Of a stretch of 64,000 nt of DNA, positions 1-10,363 are shown one piece after another (position 1 is the first letter of the stretch; each line of letters opens with the position of its first letter). Position numbers and translations under genes: made by a program. The stretch lies in contig JABWDB010000009.1 of NCBI GenBank assembly GCA_019614645.1, positions 9,901,501 through 9,965,500 on the forward strand, given 5' to 3'. The stretch comes from Stratiolaelaps scimitus. Lineage: Eukaryota > Arthropoda > Arachnida > Mesostigmata > Laelapidae. The notes beneath the pieces are model-generated. The model made no database searches. It worked only from the letters and a program-made list of their open reading frames with translations, and was not told the DNA's origin.

Positions 1-454
1 GACATGTCGCGCCGGCAGCCCGACGTGGATCGTATCGCCAAGGCATTTACGACCAAGGTCGCGCCACAGCCGACATCGAAAACGCCGGCTGGCCGTAGCT
101 CGCGGGGTCCACATACACGTGCTGGTACGCCAGGCCGCGCTGGAACGCCCACCAAGGGCGCTGCCGGCGAGCCCGGAGGTACGATAACGAATCCTCGTGC
201 CCGCGAACTCATGGACAAATGGCAGAGCGTGTGGCTGATGGCGCTTGAACGACAGAAGCGTCTGCAGGACCACCTGAAGTATCTGAGGGAACTCGAAGGC
301 ATCCGAAACTTCGACTTTGATGAGTGGCGACGCAGGTTCCTTGCCTGGCTCAACGCTAAGAAGATGCGCGCCATGGACGCCTTCAGGAAGATTGACAAGG
401 ATAATGACGGCAAGGTCACCAAGCAGGACTTTATCGATGGCATTGTCGAGTCAA
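1..454 (+). CDS. shot: shot exon: rod end plus first EF-hand
   Basis: The frame is open from the window edge, so the ATG at 4 is internal and not a true start. Residues 1-65 form a low-complexity Thr/Pro/Gly/Arg linker. They are followed by a helix with [20 protein letters not shown], typical of the last spectrin-like repeat, and then [15 protein letters not shown]-hand loop 1 is [12 protein letters not shown]. Its twelfth position is Asp where Glu is usual. The donor is gtaagt at 455, leaving one base of the next codon (phase 1). Confidence 0.93.
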
Positions 455-3400
455 GTAAGTTTCGAATCCCCACTCAGCTGTTCAGTTCTCCCTATTGTTG
501 TTTAACCGTTAAATACATCGAGTCAAAATAAGATGTATTGTACATTCATGGAACAGGCGCAATATCTTCTACCCAAATCGATTCGAAGGACAGTGACATG
601 CACAACCCTTATATACGACGAACACACAAAAAGATGCTCCATTGTAAACGTGTAACTCGCGGTTCGACATGTTCACATCTGCTATGATTTCGCTCTCTCG
701 AAACAGGGTTCCCCACCAGCCGTCTGGAGATGGAGCGCGTGGCAGACATCTTCGATAGGAACGGCGACGGATACGTTGACCACAAGGAATATATGGACAC
801 CCTCAGGCCGGACCGCGATGTAGGTTTCCTTTTGTCATCGGTTCCTCCATTAACCATAACCCCCTCCCTCATGACCCCATTCATCGGTATCTCACCAGTG
901 TCTTCCTGTTCACATCTTCAACGGATTATTCTCCCTTCTTCAGCCTTTGATTATTCAATGCATCAAGCAAGCAACGTCCTGTGTTCTTGCGCGTTTTCCT
1001 CTCGAATTGTTCGATGTCAAAGGTTTTGTCTCCATCCTGGTGAAGGTCAAATCTGTGGATCACTAATACACCAAAGTAGCAGATGCTCACTAGGTCGGAT
1101 CACAGACGTGTGGTATATATGCAAGGTGAATCACGTAAATTCTTTGGTTCTTTGTCCACACAATAATACATCATATACCCTGCTAGATGCATTAGTGATC
1201 TACAGATTACAATGATAAGTGATCCCTGTTGGTAATCTCTGTTTGTTGATTTCTTTTTGCTGGTTAATTGTCGTTAATCTATGGTGGTGTGCGTCATGTC
1301 TTATCACTGTCGTTGTCCACTATTTAATTACTATCGTACTACTATTATTATACGATTACTTACTGATCATCATTATTATCAATGGGTGGTGTTTTATCTG
1401 CCTGTCTCTAGTCTAACGGTGTTATCTTTTTTAATCGGCCTGTAAGCAATGTGCGGTGCATGGTCCACGAACGGTAAGTGTGTATTGACGAGGTTCGAGG
1501 GGCCACTTTTGCACCAGCCATTGGCGCTCGCACTGCACATTCTCTATTCTATATAGCCTTGTCCGCCAGCCACTATCCACCGCGCCAGAGCGGTCCGACT
1601 CTAAAGTCCGATTTTCTATACCGTTTTTCAAAATCCTCCTGCCACCCAGTTTCCCAATCGCGACACCTCTCCTCGATCGCCTCCCTACCGCCGTATGGCG
1701 TACCCCTTCTGCGCGCCCCTCCACACGCAAATGACTTTGACTTTGGGGAAATGTTCTCGCACATACTGTACTGAATAGTTCTTCGAATACCGGCACCGCA
1801 TCAAATTTCCTTTCTCAGCTTTTTCCATCACTCCGTCATCATTTAACCCGATCGATTCTCGTAATCTAGCTACGTTCAGTGTACACACGGGTACTGTGCA
1901 ATATAGCAGGTTCAGCAGTAGCCGATTTATGTCGCACGTCAGCCTCCCAACCGATGTTGTTACGAGTTTTTGTTTCTTGTTTGTGTGCGGACTCGTATCG
2001 TATGTTGTGTTTCGTCCTGCTGTCGTATCTACCTAACAATTCGAGCATCATCATCATAGTCTTCTATAGAGAATCGTTTCATCCGATCGCACAATAGTCA
2101 ATCAAATCGTCCTATTAAATATCATTACTACTATTACTACTACTATTACCACTACTGCTACTACTGACCTCCATGTCGGCATCGAACGCCGGACGGTCAT
2201 TGCTCAATTTAGGGACTAAATACTGCAAAATATCTTTTTGCCTAAACGATAAAATGTGACTTGGTCATGTGTGCACTGCCAGTAATATTATAGTAACACA
2301 TTAAATTTGCCCCCCCCACAGAATCGCCCACTGACTGAGGCAGAGAAAATCCAAGACGAAGTGCAGAGACAGGTGGCCAAGTGTACCTGCGTCCACCGCT
2401 TCAAAGTCTTCCAAGTTGGAGAAGGCAAATATAGAGTAAGTCACTTGAAACACGCGCCGTTAAACGGCACTGTCATTCACAGACCCGGACAGATCCGTTC
2501 AACACTCCGCCTGTTTCAAGACTGTCACGAGTGTTTATATATATATATAAATATATAAATAATGTGTCATTTTGGACTCTAGGTGTTAGGGAAACGTTAT
2601 CAATAAAGGATTCACGATACAAATGAAATTTCGATCGCTTCAGATCCTTTTCGGCGCTAATGTGAGATTTTGTATCTTGCAGTTCGGAGAATCTCAGAAA
2701 CTTCGCCTTGTGCGAATCCTTCGATCCACTGTCATGGTGCGTGTCGGAGGAGGTTGGGTCGCTCTCGAGGAGTTCCTCGTTAAGAACGACCCTTGTAGAG
2801 GTAAGTCGGTCAAATTTCACGCATACCCAGCGAATTCATATATAATAGTTATTTTTTCATGTGTGAGGAGTACATATCAGAAGGACGTCCTTCATAAGGA
2901 TACACATACAGCCTCGATACTGTTCTGTAGTTTCCTGTCGATACAGTCCTGACTTTGAACTCGTAGATGATTTATAGGACTCGGATGACTCTTAGGCACG
3001 TCTATATTACAGAAATAATTAATACTTATGTAATATTGAGATAAAAACTTACGTAATTATATATACGTATATATAATAGTAGAGATGAAAGCTATATCAT
3101 ATAGAAGAAAGGCGGCGATCATCAGTTCTGCGATTGGGTCAGGTTGCACTCTCACTCAAGGTTACGGTATCTGGAAAATCACTAGGTGAAGGTTGGTTGA
3201 TCATCGTCATTTCAGTGATGGTAAATTGCATTCGTATATACTTACCACATCGAACTCTATATTGTTTGAACGTCCATCCAACCTTGGCTACCTACCTGGT
3301 AACCTCTTTTGCCGTGTCCTAACACACTGAAATACAGGCAGCCGCGAAGACGCGTTGCTATTAACCAAACTCATCATTGAGCGATACCAATCTGTGACCA

Positions 3401-5424
3401 AACCGTTTGCTCTTCAAGTACCCCATAGTGAGTTACCTCCCGAGATGAAACCACCACCTTCGACATCGAAGAAATGACCACCCCTATTCAGATATGACAT
3501 CTCCCTGCGAGAGTTAGAGCAAAAGACATAATGAGACAACATGAGAGAGAGAGAGAGAGAGCGGGTAAACAGCTCCCGTCAGTTCTTCAACATATAATAC
3601 ATGCATACAATATACTCACAAACAGACGAAATCAATCAATAATTGTTAGCACTCTTGTTGAAGAAAGAGAGACTGGTCGTAGCTGGTGTACCTCGTGAGT
3701 GTCCGGACACCGCCCATCTCGAGTACTCGAGTAGCACTGTCAATCAATGAGATGTATATTGTGGACTATGCTCACGCTGAACCCACCGAACGTTCTTCGT
3801 TCTCGAATACGTGGCCAGCTCATAGACAATAAGGAGCCTAGTCCGTGGCGGATTTTCGAGCCAACAACGGGCGCGCCTTGACACCAACAACACATATATA
3901 GTGAACACCGTATCAATCAAGAACAAGGCCTCTGGCAATAGCCGCGCAGACGAGTAACACCAATTGACGACACAGTTGACGCTGTCCTTCATCTCAGACA
4001 TCGATCGATGTGAGCACACCAACATAACCATAGCCTCGGACCACACCACGCAGGACCTTATCGTTATGTTTTCCGTTCGGATTGTAACACACCTTGGTTT
4101 ATCGCGATCAATGAATAATTGAATGAGCTGCGCAAGGACCCTAGTACAGTTTAGCGAGCGACAAGGCTAGCATTGTTATGCAGTGTGTATGAGACTGTTC
4201 CCTCAACGGGAAAACCTGTCGTACGTATTGAGCGCCCGGTTGTTTTGCTATACGTGGCATCGATCACCTTCAAATTTTGTCCTAATCAGATTTCTGATGT
4301 ATGGAAAACAGTATCCTTCGATGTTTTGCTAGTTCGACATTGCATTTCCTTCGACTATGTCCCACGTCAACACTTGACTGCTACATAGCCATTGTAATGA
4401 TTAGATTAGTACGCGTTGTAAACTTGCCTGCGTACGCCTTGGGCGTGTTTGTCAAGCATCATTTTTCTCGCCATACGGCATCCAGAATCCTTGTTACCTT
4501 GATTTGTCCTGACTAGCCTTTACGTTGCCTATGACCGTTCGACCACTGTGAACCGCCTGCCATCACTATGTTCAGGTTATATTGTGTGGATTTTGTTAAT
4601 TGCGATGCGCGAGCATCGCAACTGCAACGCTCACGTTATGGGATATTAATACTATCAACTTGTGCAGTGAACTTGGCCTTCGTTGTTCATGCAAACAGAC
4701 GTCGTCATGCCTCTTGCTTCTTCTTGGCCCTACGTATATTCTGTTGAGTGTCTCTTGTTCAGTCGGTTCAGCATGTTAACTTAGTTTTCTCTTAAGCGCT
4801 TTTTGTTTGATTTTGTTTCGACTGTCAATCAGAATCTATTCATGCGACGTCATTGTCCTCGAAGCAAGAGGTGTCCATCTGTTTTGTCTAATAACAATAG
4901 GCTTTTGAGGCCGATTCTTACTACACTAGATCAACTCGAGCAACTCTGTTTTATGTCGTTGAAGCACCGTATTCTTGTCACGACGGCCGAGACTAAGTAT
5001 TGTAGCTATGTCCGGCTGTCTAATTGGAATATGCATGACTACTGTTTTTGGCGTGATGCACGTTTCTAAATCCCTTCCTCTATCCCTTTGGCCAAACCCT
5101 CGCCCAATCCCCATTACCTCATTCCCCCATGCACGGTGTGCATCTCACACAGCCAAGGGTCGCACGAACGTCGAGCTGCGAGAGCAGTTCATCCTGGCCG
5201 ATGGAGTCAGTCAGTCGATGGCCGCCTTCAAGAGCAAGGGTCCTTCGTCATTCGGCAAGGGTCCCGGCGGTCTGCCAACCCAGGGGCCGATCACCAAGGT
5301 GGGTCAAATCGCCCGTCTCACCTCCTGCAACGCCACGATGCAGGCGATTTCGTAATGTGCTGATATTGGCTATGCGACCAAGTTCGACACTAACCTAATT
5401 CACACCCCGCATGCTATATGTATA

Positions 5425-5460
<36 letters not shown>

Positions 5461-8399
5461 ACAAGGGAATGAATGAACACACTAACTCCAAACATAATTC
5501 GCATGCTCGCTCAACGAATGCTCGCGCCTGACCTTATTCATCCAATGAAAAGTTATCCGTTGAACACATCGCAACTGATGTGCGAGATAGCTGTCGAAAT
5601 GTTATCAGTGGAATATGTGTGGAAAAACACACGCACACACGCAGGAAGTCTCTCTCTAAGGAAGAAGGCACGGACGGAGATGCCCATTTGTATAATGCTA
5701 TTTCATTATGCAGCTGCGTGTACACGCAGTGTTAACGCTTGTAATGCTAATCCGAGCTCGCTTTCGTTTGTTTAGACCAGCTATCTAGGTTACCTCTCAG
5801 CCCGGCGTATTTCCGGTCGGTAAGTGGCCCTTGTTGAATATTGAGAGGGTCATCGGCTGCACCAACATAACACTGAAATTTCTCCCAGCGCATGCACCTC
5901 TTTGGTTCAACTCACAATACGTACATTTATATCTACAAACCGTTTTCAAGCCACAAGTACACCTTGCAGGCATATTTTACAGAGTAAAATATGCTGATTT
6001 CATCGACGGCGACGACAAATGATATAACACATAATAGACACACACACACAGTCAGATATACACACAAACGCATATATGGTTTACTCAGTACAAACTCGAG
6101 GCAGTTTCATTCCCGATATTCAAACGCAATCGTAGAGTCCGAGGGCCTTTCCAATCAAATGCCTTTCGGAGGCCACAAAAGCGTCATTAAGCAGACAGCT
6201 AGGAGATCCTGCTGGGGCTGTTTTTTCCCACCGACGCCGCCGACACCACCACCACCACCAAATTCAAAAGGTGTTAGTAAGTGCAGTGGGTCGATAGAAC
6301 GTTGTGCGATGACCGACCAGTAGTTTAGTGACGTGTCTCACACACACACGCAATACACGATGGTGTTCATTGCACGCACGATATTCTGTGTGAGCGTCTA
6401 CAACTCTCTGTCTGCCTGTCGAACAACGGTGACTTACTTGATTTGCCTTGACTGACTTGGCTCGTCAGGCGCGTTAGGTCTGACCCGGTGCCTCCCCGTT
6501 CGCACCACGCTCCATATGGCCGACATCGAGGAGAACCCAAACAGCCGGGCGCAGTCGATTATGTCGAGACCGGGATCTGCGCCCAGCGTCCACTCGGTAC
6601 ATTCCACACAGTCGCAGGACACCGCCAACAGCAGTTCCGCCACGAGTTCGTCACTCGGATGCGCCGTCGCGCACGGACATCAGGGCGGAGCCGGCTCGAT
6701 TACGGCGGGGTCCCAGGGGCCGCAAGGACGCGGCATCAGCCCTGCGCAGGTTGGCTCATCGCCAGCAGCGCAGGCAACAATAGCTGGCGGTGGCGGTTCG
6801 ACATCAAGCAGGAGCTCGACGAGCCCAGAGTCGAGGGCGGCGGTCACTGCCGCCGACACAACCATCCTGGCCACCTCCGCTTCCAAATCCAGGATACCTG
6901 TTCCGATGATAAGTATGGTATGGACGACAACGCAGTGCTACGACAACAGCAACGAACCGCTCGTGAAATATCCCGCCTGCCTGTCTCTCTCTGTCTGTAT
7001 ACCACGTAGCACCATCCTCTGCCTGACCTGGTCCCTAGGATCACCGATACCGGATAGGGACCAAATAACGCGGCATTTGTAATCATGTTACATTTGCATT
7101 GATTTCATTTCGTTTTTCGTTTGGCAGCTGAGCTTCGCGCTGAGTTGCTCGAAGTTGTTCTCCCAGATCTTGAGGTCGCATCGTGATCTAATCGAGCGCT
7201 AAAGGTAAACCCGGAAGGTCTGACGTCAGACCGCGATCGGGTCCACCTTTGATTGGTGCATGAACCTCCCCCGATATCACATTTTAGTTGTTTTCATTTG
7301 AGTCGTTGTTAACGGCGACACACGAGACAATTTGCTTGCGCCAACACCGTTCTGTTCTGACTGGAAGCCTGGAGTGAACCTTCATTCTCTCAGTGTGTAG
7401 TCATGCATATCATCATGACAAACCCTAACCTACAGTTGCATTTCAGCGTGGCGTAAATCAGGAGAACGACGCGTTTTAATTTAACAGGAGCTGACAATCG
7501 AAACGATGTGACTACATAATTGGGCAAAATTTCATCGATTGTGTATAACATCAACATCATATACATACATACACCAAACACACTGTAGTATACTGAGAAC
7601 TAAACCTTTAAGGGCTGACTCTCGGCCAACATTTCGAGGTATACGTAGTACGCTACCATTACCGCTGCGACCACCAATAAGTGCTACTAGAAGTAGCACA
7701 GAGGAGTACTATTTAGCATGAACACTTTCTGCATGCTCGATATCATCGCATAAAGTTCTAATCATACTGCATGCGTCGTTTAACGGCATGCCAATGCCGT
7801 TAATTGGGTTCGCCGGCCTGCCGGCCGCAAGATCTTTCCAATTCTGACATTGTGTTTTCATGTGGACGCCTCCGGTAGGTTCGTGAAAAGACGGAGAAGA
7901 GTATTCCGTTGAGTACACAACGCAAACTCGCTGCTGAAAGCGAATCGGAGCGCTCGACACCGCTCGGGTCGAGACCAAGGACTTCGCAGTCGCGCTTGAC
8001 TCCAAGTGAGTGCGGAATTGAATAGCAATAAAAACATACGAAGAGTTTACGTGTGTCCTAGAAAAAGGGACTATTCCGTTTATTGATGAGAGTTGTGTAT
8101 ATATATACACAAGTCGGTTTGGAGTTGAAACAGCGCAGCTATTTTGCATTTTTGTAAATATTGCTCTTCGTTCGTTTATCTGCATTGACTGTTTGTTGTT
8201 AGGCCTGGGCGGCAGTCGTCCCTCGTCGCGCCCTGCCAGTAGGGCCAACAGCGACCTGTCGACCGAGAGCCTGGAGGGCTTTCGTCGCCGCACGCCAAGC
8301 GCTTCATCGGCCACCGGCACCCGCATCCCGACGCGCAGGACGCCCTCGATGACCCGCCAGAAGAGCGACTTGCAGGCCCGCGAGAAAGGCTGGCGCTAA
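1..8399 (+). CDS. shot: Spectraplakin (short stop / MACF family), 3' end, multi-exon, 5' truncated by window
   Basis: This is the C-terminal part of a giant cytolinker that joins actin to microtubules at muscle, epidermal and neuronal attachment sites. Visible parts in order are a helical segment of the last rod repeat (exon 1), two EF-hands (exons 1-2), a GAS2 domain (exons 3-4 and start of 5) and a Ser/Pro/Arg-rich tail (exons 5-7). The GAS2 part carries the hallmark stretch [19 protein letters not shown], nearly identical across spectraplakins. Exons assigned by GT-AG sites and phase are 1-454, 707-819, 2322-2435, 2683-2800, 5153-5298, 6478-6912 and 8203-8399. All junctions are in phase except 5298 to 6478, where an exon is probably missing or an alternative donor is used. 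The actin-binding and plakin regions lie left of the window. Family assignment is very secure; the tail model is moderately secure. Confidence 0.95.
707..819 (+). CDS. shot: shot exon: second EF-hand
   Basis: The acceptor aaacag ends at 706 and the donor gtaggt starts at 820. The split codon restores Arg, giving [18 protein letters not shown]. The second loop, [12 protein letters not shown], is canonical with Glu at position 12. The exon ends in phase 0 after LRPDRD. Confidence 0.95.
820..2321 (+). other. shot intron between EF-hands and GAS2 domain
   Basis: This 1.5 kb intron runs from donor gtaggt to a C-rich acceptor ending cccccccacag at 2321. It holds an imperfect ACT/CTA triplet tract near 2128-2165. 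I see no further exon; both flanking exons are phase 0, so direct joining is consistent. Confidence 0.85.
2322..2435 (+). CDS. shot: shot exon: GAS2 domain, first part
   Basis: It encodes [17 protein letters not shown], then the CTC motif region and [10 protein letters not shown]. This matches the N-terminal half of the zinc-containing GAS2 microtubule-binding domain. Boundaries are cag/AAT and AGA/gtaagt, phase 0 on both sides. Confidence 0.96.
2683..2800 (+). CDS. shot: shot exon: GAS2 domain, second part
   Basis: It starts after ttgcag at 2682 and encodes [19 protein letters not shown] and the conserved Gly-Gly-Gly-Trp core, ending KNDPCR plus one base. The donor gtaagt starts at 2801, phase 1. 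This is the most conserved part of the GAS2 domain and anchors the identification. Confidence 0.97.
3338..3477 (+). CDS. Possible alternative last exon of shot
   Basis: After the acceptor aaatacag (ending 3337) there is an open stretch of 45 codons ending in TGA at 3475-3477. It enters in phase 1, exactly the phase left by the GAS2 exon that ends at 2800. The peptide after the restored Gly begins [17 protein letters not shown] and ends [13 protein letters not shown]. Composition is protein-like and the end is Pro/Lys-rich. If used, it would give an isoform ending right after the GAS2 domain, without the EB1-binding tail. I do not recognise the peptide. It could instead be a chance open frame or belong to a nested gene. 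Confidence 0.5.
3478..5152 (+). other. shot intron downstream of possible alternative exon
   Basis: No convincing exon is visible. A short GA run lies at about 3545-3561. Open frames here are short and lack splice support on either strand. The intron ends in the acceptor tctcacacag at 5152. Confidence 0.6.
5153..5298 (+). CDS. shot: shot exon: GAS2 end and start of tail
   Basis: The split codon restores Ala, giving [13 protein letters not shown] followed by [17 protein letters not shown], a block shared by spectraplakins just after GAS2. It continues into a Gly/Pro-rich segment ending GPITK. The donor AAG/gtgggt starts at 5299, phase 0. If that donor is skipped, the frame continues 18 more codons ([10 protein letters not shown]...) to TAA at 5353-5355 with coding-like base use, so a longer or terminal form is possible. 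Confidence 0.9.
5299..6477 (+). other. shot intron region with a TA microsatellite
   Basis: The next exon needs phase 1 but the preceding one ends in phase 0, so a small exon is probably hidden here or the donor differs. One candidate is 5776-5819, with acceptor tttgtttag and donor gtaagt. Its phase does not solve the problem. A TA tract occupies about 5415-5461. A Pro-coding CCACCA tract lies at about 6229-6262. Confidence 0.5.
6478..6912 (+). CDS. shot: shot exon: Ser-rich microtubule-binding tail with SxIP motif
   Basis: The frame that includes the ATG at 6516 encodes a disordered Ser/Thr/Gly/Ala-rich segment ([19 protein letters not shown]...) ending in KSRIPVPMI. The Ser-Arg-Ile-Pro is an EB1-binding SxIP motif, as expected in this tail. 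The donor gtatgg at 6913 leaves phase 1 and joins cleanly to the exon at 8203. The start is uncertain: acceptors ending at 6468 or 6477 both fit the frame and both need an incoming phase of 1. Confidence 0.78.
6913..8202 (+). other. Last shot intron, containing a retroelement scrap
   Basis: This intron runs from donor gtatgg to the acceptor tgtttgttgttag ending at 8202. It holds a short relic similar to the retrotransposon at 12-14 kb (see 7600-7721). A 205-codon open frame exists on the minus strand over 7709-8326, partly antisense to the last exon. It resembles no known family and I treat it as chance. Confidence 0.7.
7600..7721 (+). pseudogene. Fragment of non-LTR retrotransposon endonuclease domain
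   Basis: The stretch encodes [14 protein letters not shown]. The x-PTF-x-G pattern is seen near the end of the endonuclease domain of R1/Jockey-type elements, before the conserved Asp-Val segment. A 21-base block at 7614-7634 matches 13790-13810 with one mismatch. That second site lies at the equivalent place in the larger relic. The piece is too short for classification on its own. Confidence 0.35.
8203..8399 (+). CDS. shot: shot last exon: Ser/Arg tail, second T-x-I-P motif, stop
   Basis: Joined at phase 1 to 6912, it reads [20 protein letters not shown], a GSR-type repeat typical of spectraplakin tails. It then reads through [12 protein letters not shown] and ends EKGWR with TAA at 8397-8399. 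Thr-Arg-Ile-Pro is a second EB1-binding motif. The many Arg/Ser pairs fit a phosphoregulated microtubule-lattice-binding tail. Confidence 0.9.
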
Positions 8400-10000
8400 T
8401 CATAATCTGCTCTATCAATCACGCTAATAACCATCATTATGTAGGCCATAGCGTGGCCTAGTCCGGCATCGAGATCCGAGACGGAATACTATATACATTT
8501 AGTAGACCACCCACCCGCACGCACAGACAGACAAACAGCAAAAGGAAGACAATACATATATCTACATCAACAAACAATAACATCGCAATTATGTTGATAA
8601 CGACAACGATAATCATCACATTATGCCCACACGTATGAGCGTTCGTCCACTGAAGTAGTGTGCTCAGGGCAGTAACTCCAGTTCGGTAGAAATTAAAAGG
8701 AGAAAAACAAACAAACAAACAAACAAACAGACTGAACACACACGCACACACACACGCCGTCATATATCACACAGAAACAAACCTCAAAAACTGAAAGCCT
8801 TCCCGTCTTGATGACGAGATTGGCAGAACCGGATGTGTGTGGTGTGTTGCCGACACAGCTAGCGAAAGCAAAGTGAGATTGTCGTCGGGTTTTTAGGGGG
8901 CGTCGTTGCCTCGGCGAAGCTGTAACAAGCAAGCTCTGTGATAACACCCAAATCCATCTTCCCTCCAACCTTTTCACAATACTACAAAACCAAGCCACCA
9001 CAAGCATATTTATCTGCTTACTACTATCTATTCACTAGCGTTCAACAACAAAGCCAGCCATTCAAAAGCTACATGATGATTCTTACTATTGTTATTGCTA
9101 TTTCAATGAAATCTCGCAAACATCACAAATATAGAAAGGGGGCAGTATACACAGAGGCACGCAACAGACAAAACGAAAACAAATCCAACAACAAAATCCA
9201 TCATATGGATGCAAACGACAATAGTTATTAGCCATTTTATTAACATCATACGAACTGGAGGTACAAATACATCGAGACTTAGAAGTCGTGTTGAAGGAGC
9301 AGATGCATCCGATAAGGGTGGACACAACCTGCCATTTGAGACTTCATATGCGAAGTCGCTTTGTATCGGGAATAGAAACTGAAGACTCGGAAGAAAACTG
9401 GTGAAAACTGTTGGTAGCCTTTTAACGTGGCTAATTAAAAGGCAGTACGATATGAGGTATACATCGGTATGAACTGGCCAAGACGGACAGAAAGAATGGA
9501 GAAGGTTCAACATGGGGTTGGTCCACCGAGACACCGAAGTGGGTGAGAGAGAGAGAGGAATACCTTCTAATTTAGCTTTAATGTAGAGAAACGGGATAGT
9601 AGTGAGGTTAAGGTCTATATATATACATACATATATATATATATACATATATATATGGAAATGACAGTGGGTATATATGCCTATTATATATATATATATA
9701 TACATATATATGTATGTATGGACTAGCACACCGAAGCAAGGGATTCTATTTGCTAGCAAGCGAGCAAACAAAACAGCATTGTGTGTCGCATGAAAGAGAA
9801 ATGAAGGATGAGAGACGAGTGTGGTCGTAAGACGAAGAGAGAGCAAGCTTGGAAACAATACTTTCCGCAAACTGCCGCCGTGACAGTGGTACTTGAGTGA
9901 GAGAGAGAGAGAGAGAGATAGATAGAGGGATGTAGATCGTAATCACGCGAAGCGAACGAAGAGTAAAGCGACATATGAAGCAACTTTACCGGGCGTCCGG

Positions 10001-10261
10001 ATGCGACGAAATCAGATGAGATCGGGCTGTAACCAGACCTTCTCCAGGGGTCGGGTCCCACCTCGATCTTCAACGACAATATATGGTACTCTACTAGGAC
10101 TAAAAACCTTTCGACTGGAGGATGTCAGTGGACCGAAAGCTCCCTTGCTCAGTAGCTTTCTCCAGGAGCTCACGAGTGACGGGGATTTCGGAGACGTTCG
10201 ACGCTCCAGGGCGAAACTTCCACAGCCCCAAAAAATAGTGGCGTGTTATCGATTTTGCTGA
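10001..10261 (+). CDS. Unrecognised 86-codon open frame (ATG to TGA)
   Basis: The frame starts with ATG and is not low-complexity. It includes LLSSFLQELTSDGDFGDV. There is no recognisable domain, signal peptide or membrane segment. It lies downstream of shot, between a GA repeat and the start of TAA-rich DNA. It may be chance or a degraded mobile-element piece; I assign no function. Confidence 0.15.
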   Translation: MRRNQMRSGCNQTFSRGRVPPRSSTTIYGTLLGLKTFRLEDVSGPKAPLLSSFLQELTSDGDFGDVRRSRAKLPQPQKIVACYRFC

Positions 10262-10350
10262 AAATTGGTTTTACAAAGGACCTCCGGTATCCGCATGTAA
10301 ACTAACTGTATTTGCTCATTGATCGTGTTTATTTTGATTAAGTTTTGATT

Positions 10351-10356
10351 AATAAA
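10351..10356 (+). terminator. AATAAA poly(A) signal candidate for shot
   Basis: This is a canonical hexamer about 1.95 kb past the shot stop codon, at the edge of TAA-rich DNA. Such AT-rich sequence produces the hexamer by chance, so support is weak. Confidence 0.22.
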
Positions 10357-10363
10357 CACCGTT

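Larger units (their letters stand above)
8400..10360 (+). other. Probable shot 3' UTR and downstream DNA
   Basis: No gene is recognised. An ATTAAA variant poly(A) signal lies at 8692-8697 and a canonical AATAAA at 10351-10356. Either could end the shot transcript. An AAAC tract is at about 8706-8729 and a compound TA/TACA tract at about 9616-9720. A 255-codon minus-strand frame (9103-9870) passes through the TA tract and GAGA runs, and its low-complexity Tyr/Ile/Leu/Ser content argues against a real protein. Confidence 0.5.

Noticed and set aside
7709..8326. 205-codon frame antisense to the last shot exon
   Set aside because: The overlap with a conserved coding exon explains part of its openness. 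The remainder resembles nothing and has no splice or start support.
9103..9870. 255-codon minus-strand open frame
   Set aside because: Its protein is mostly Tyr/Ile/Leu/Ser runs from TA and GAGA repeats; no domain, no splice support.
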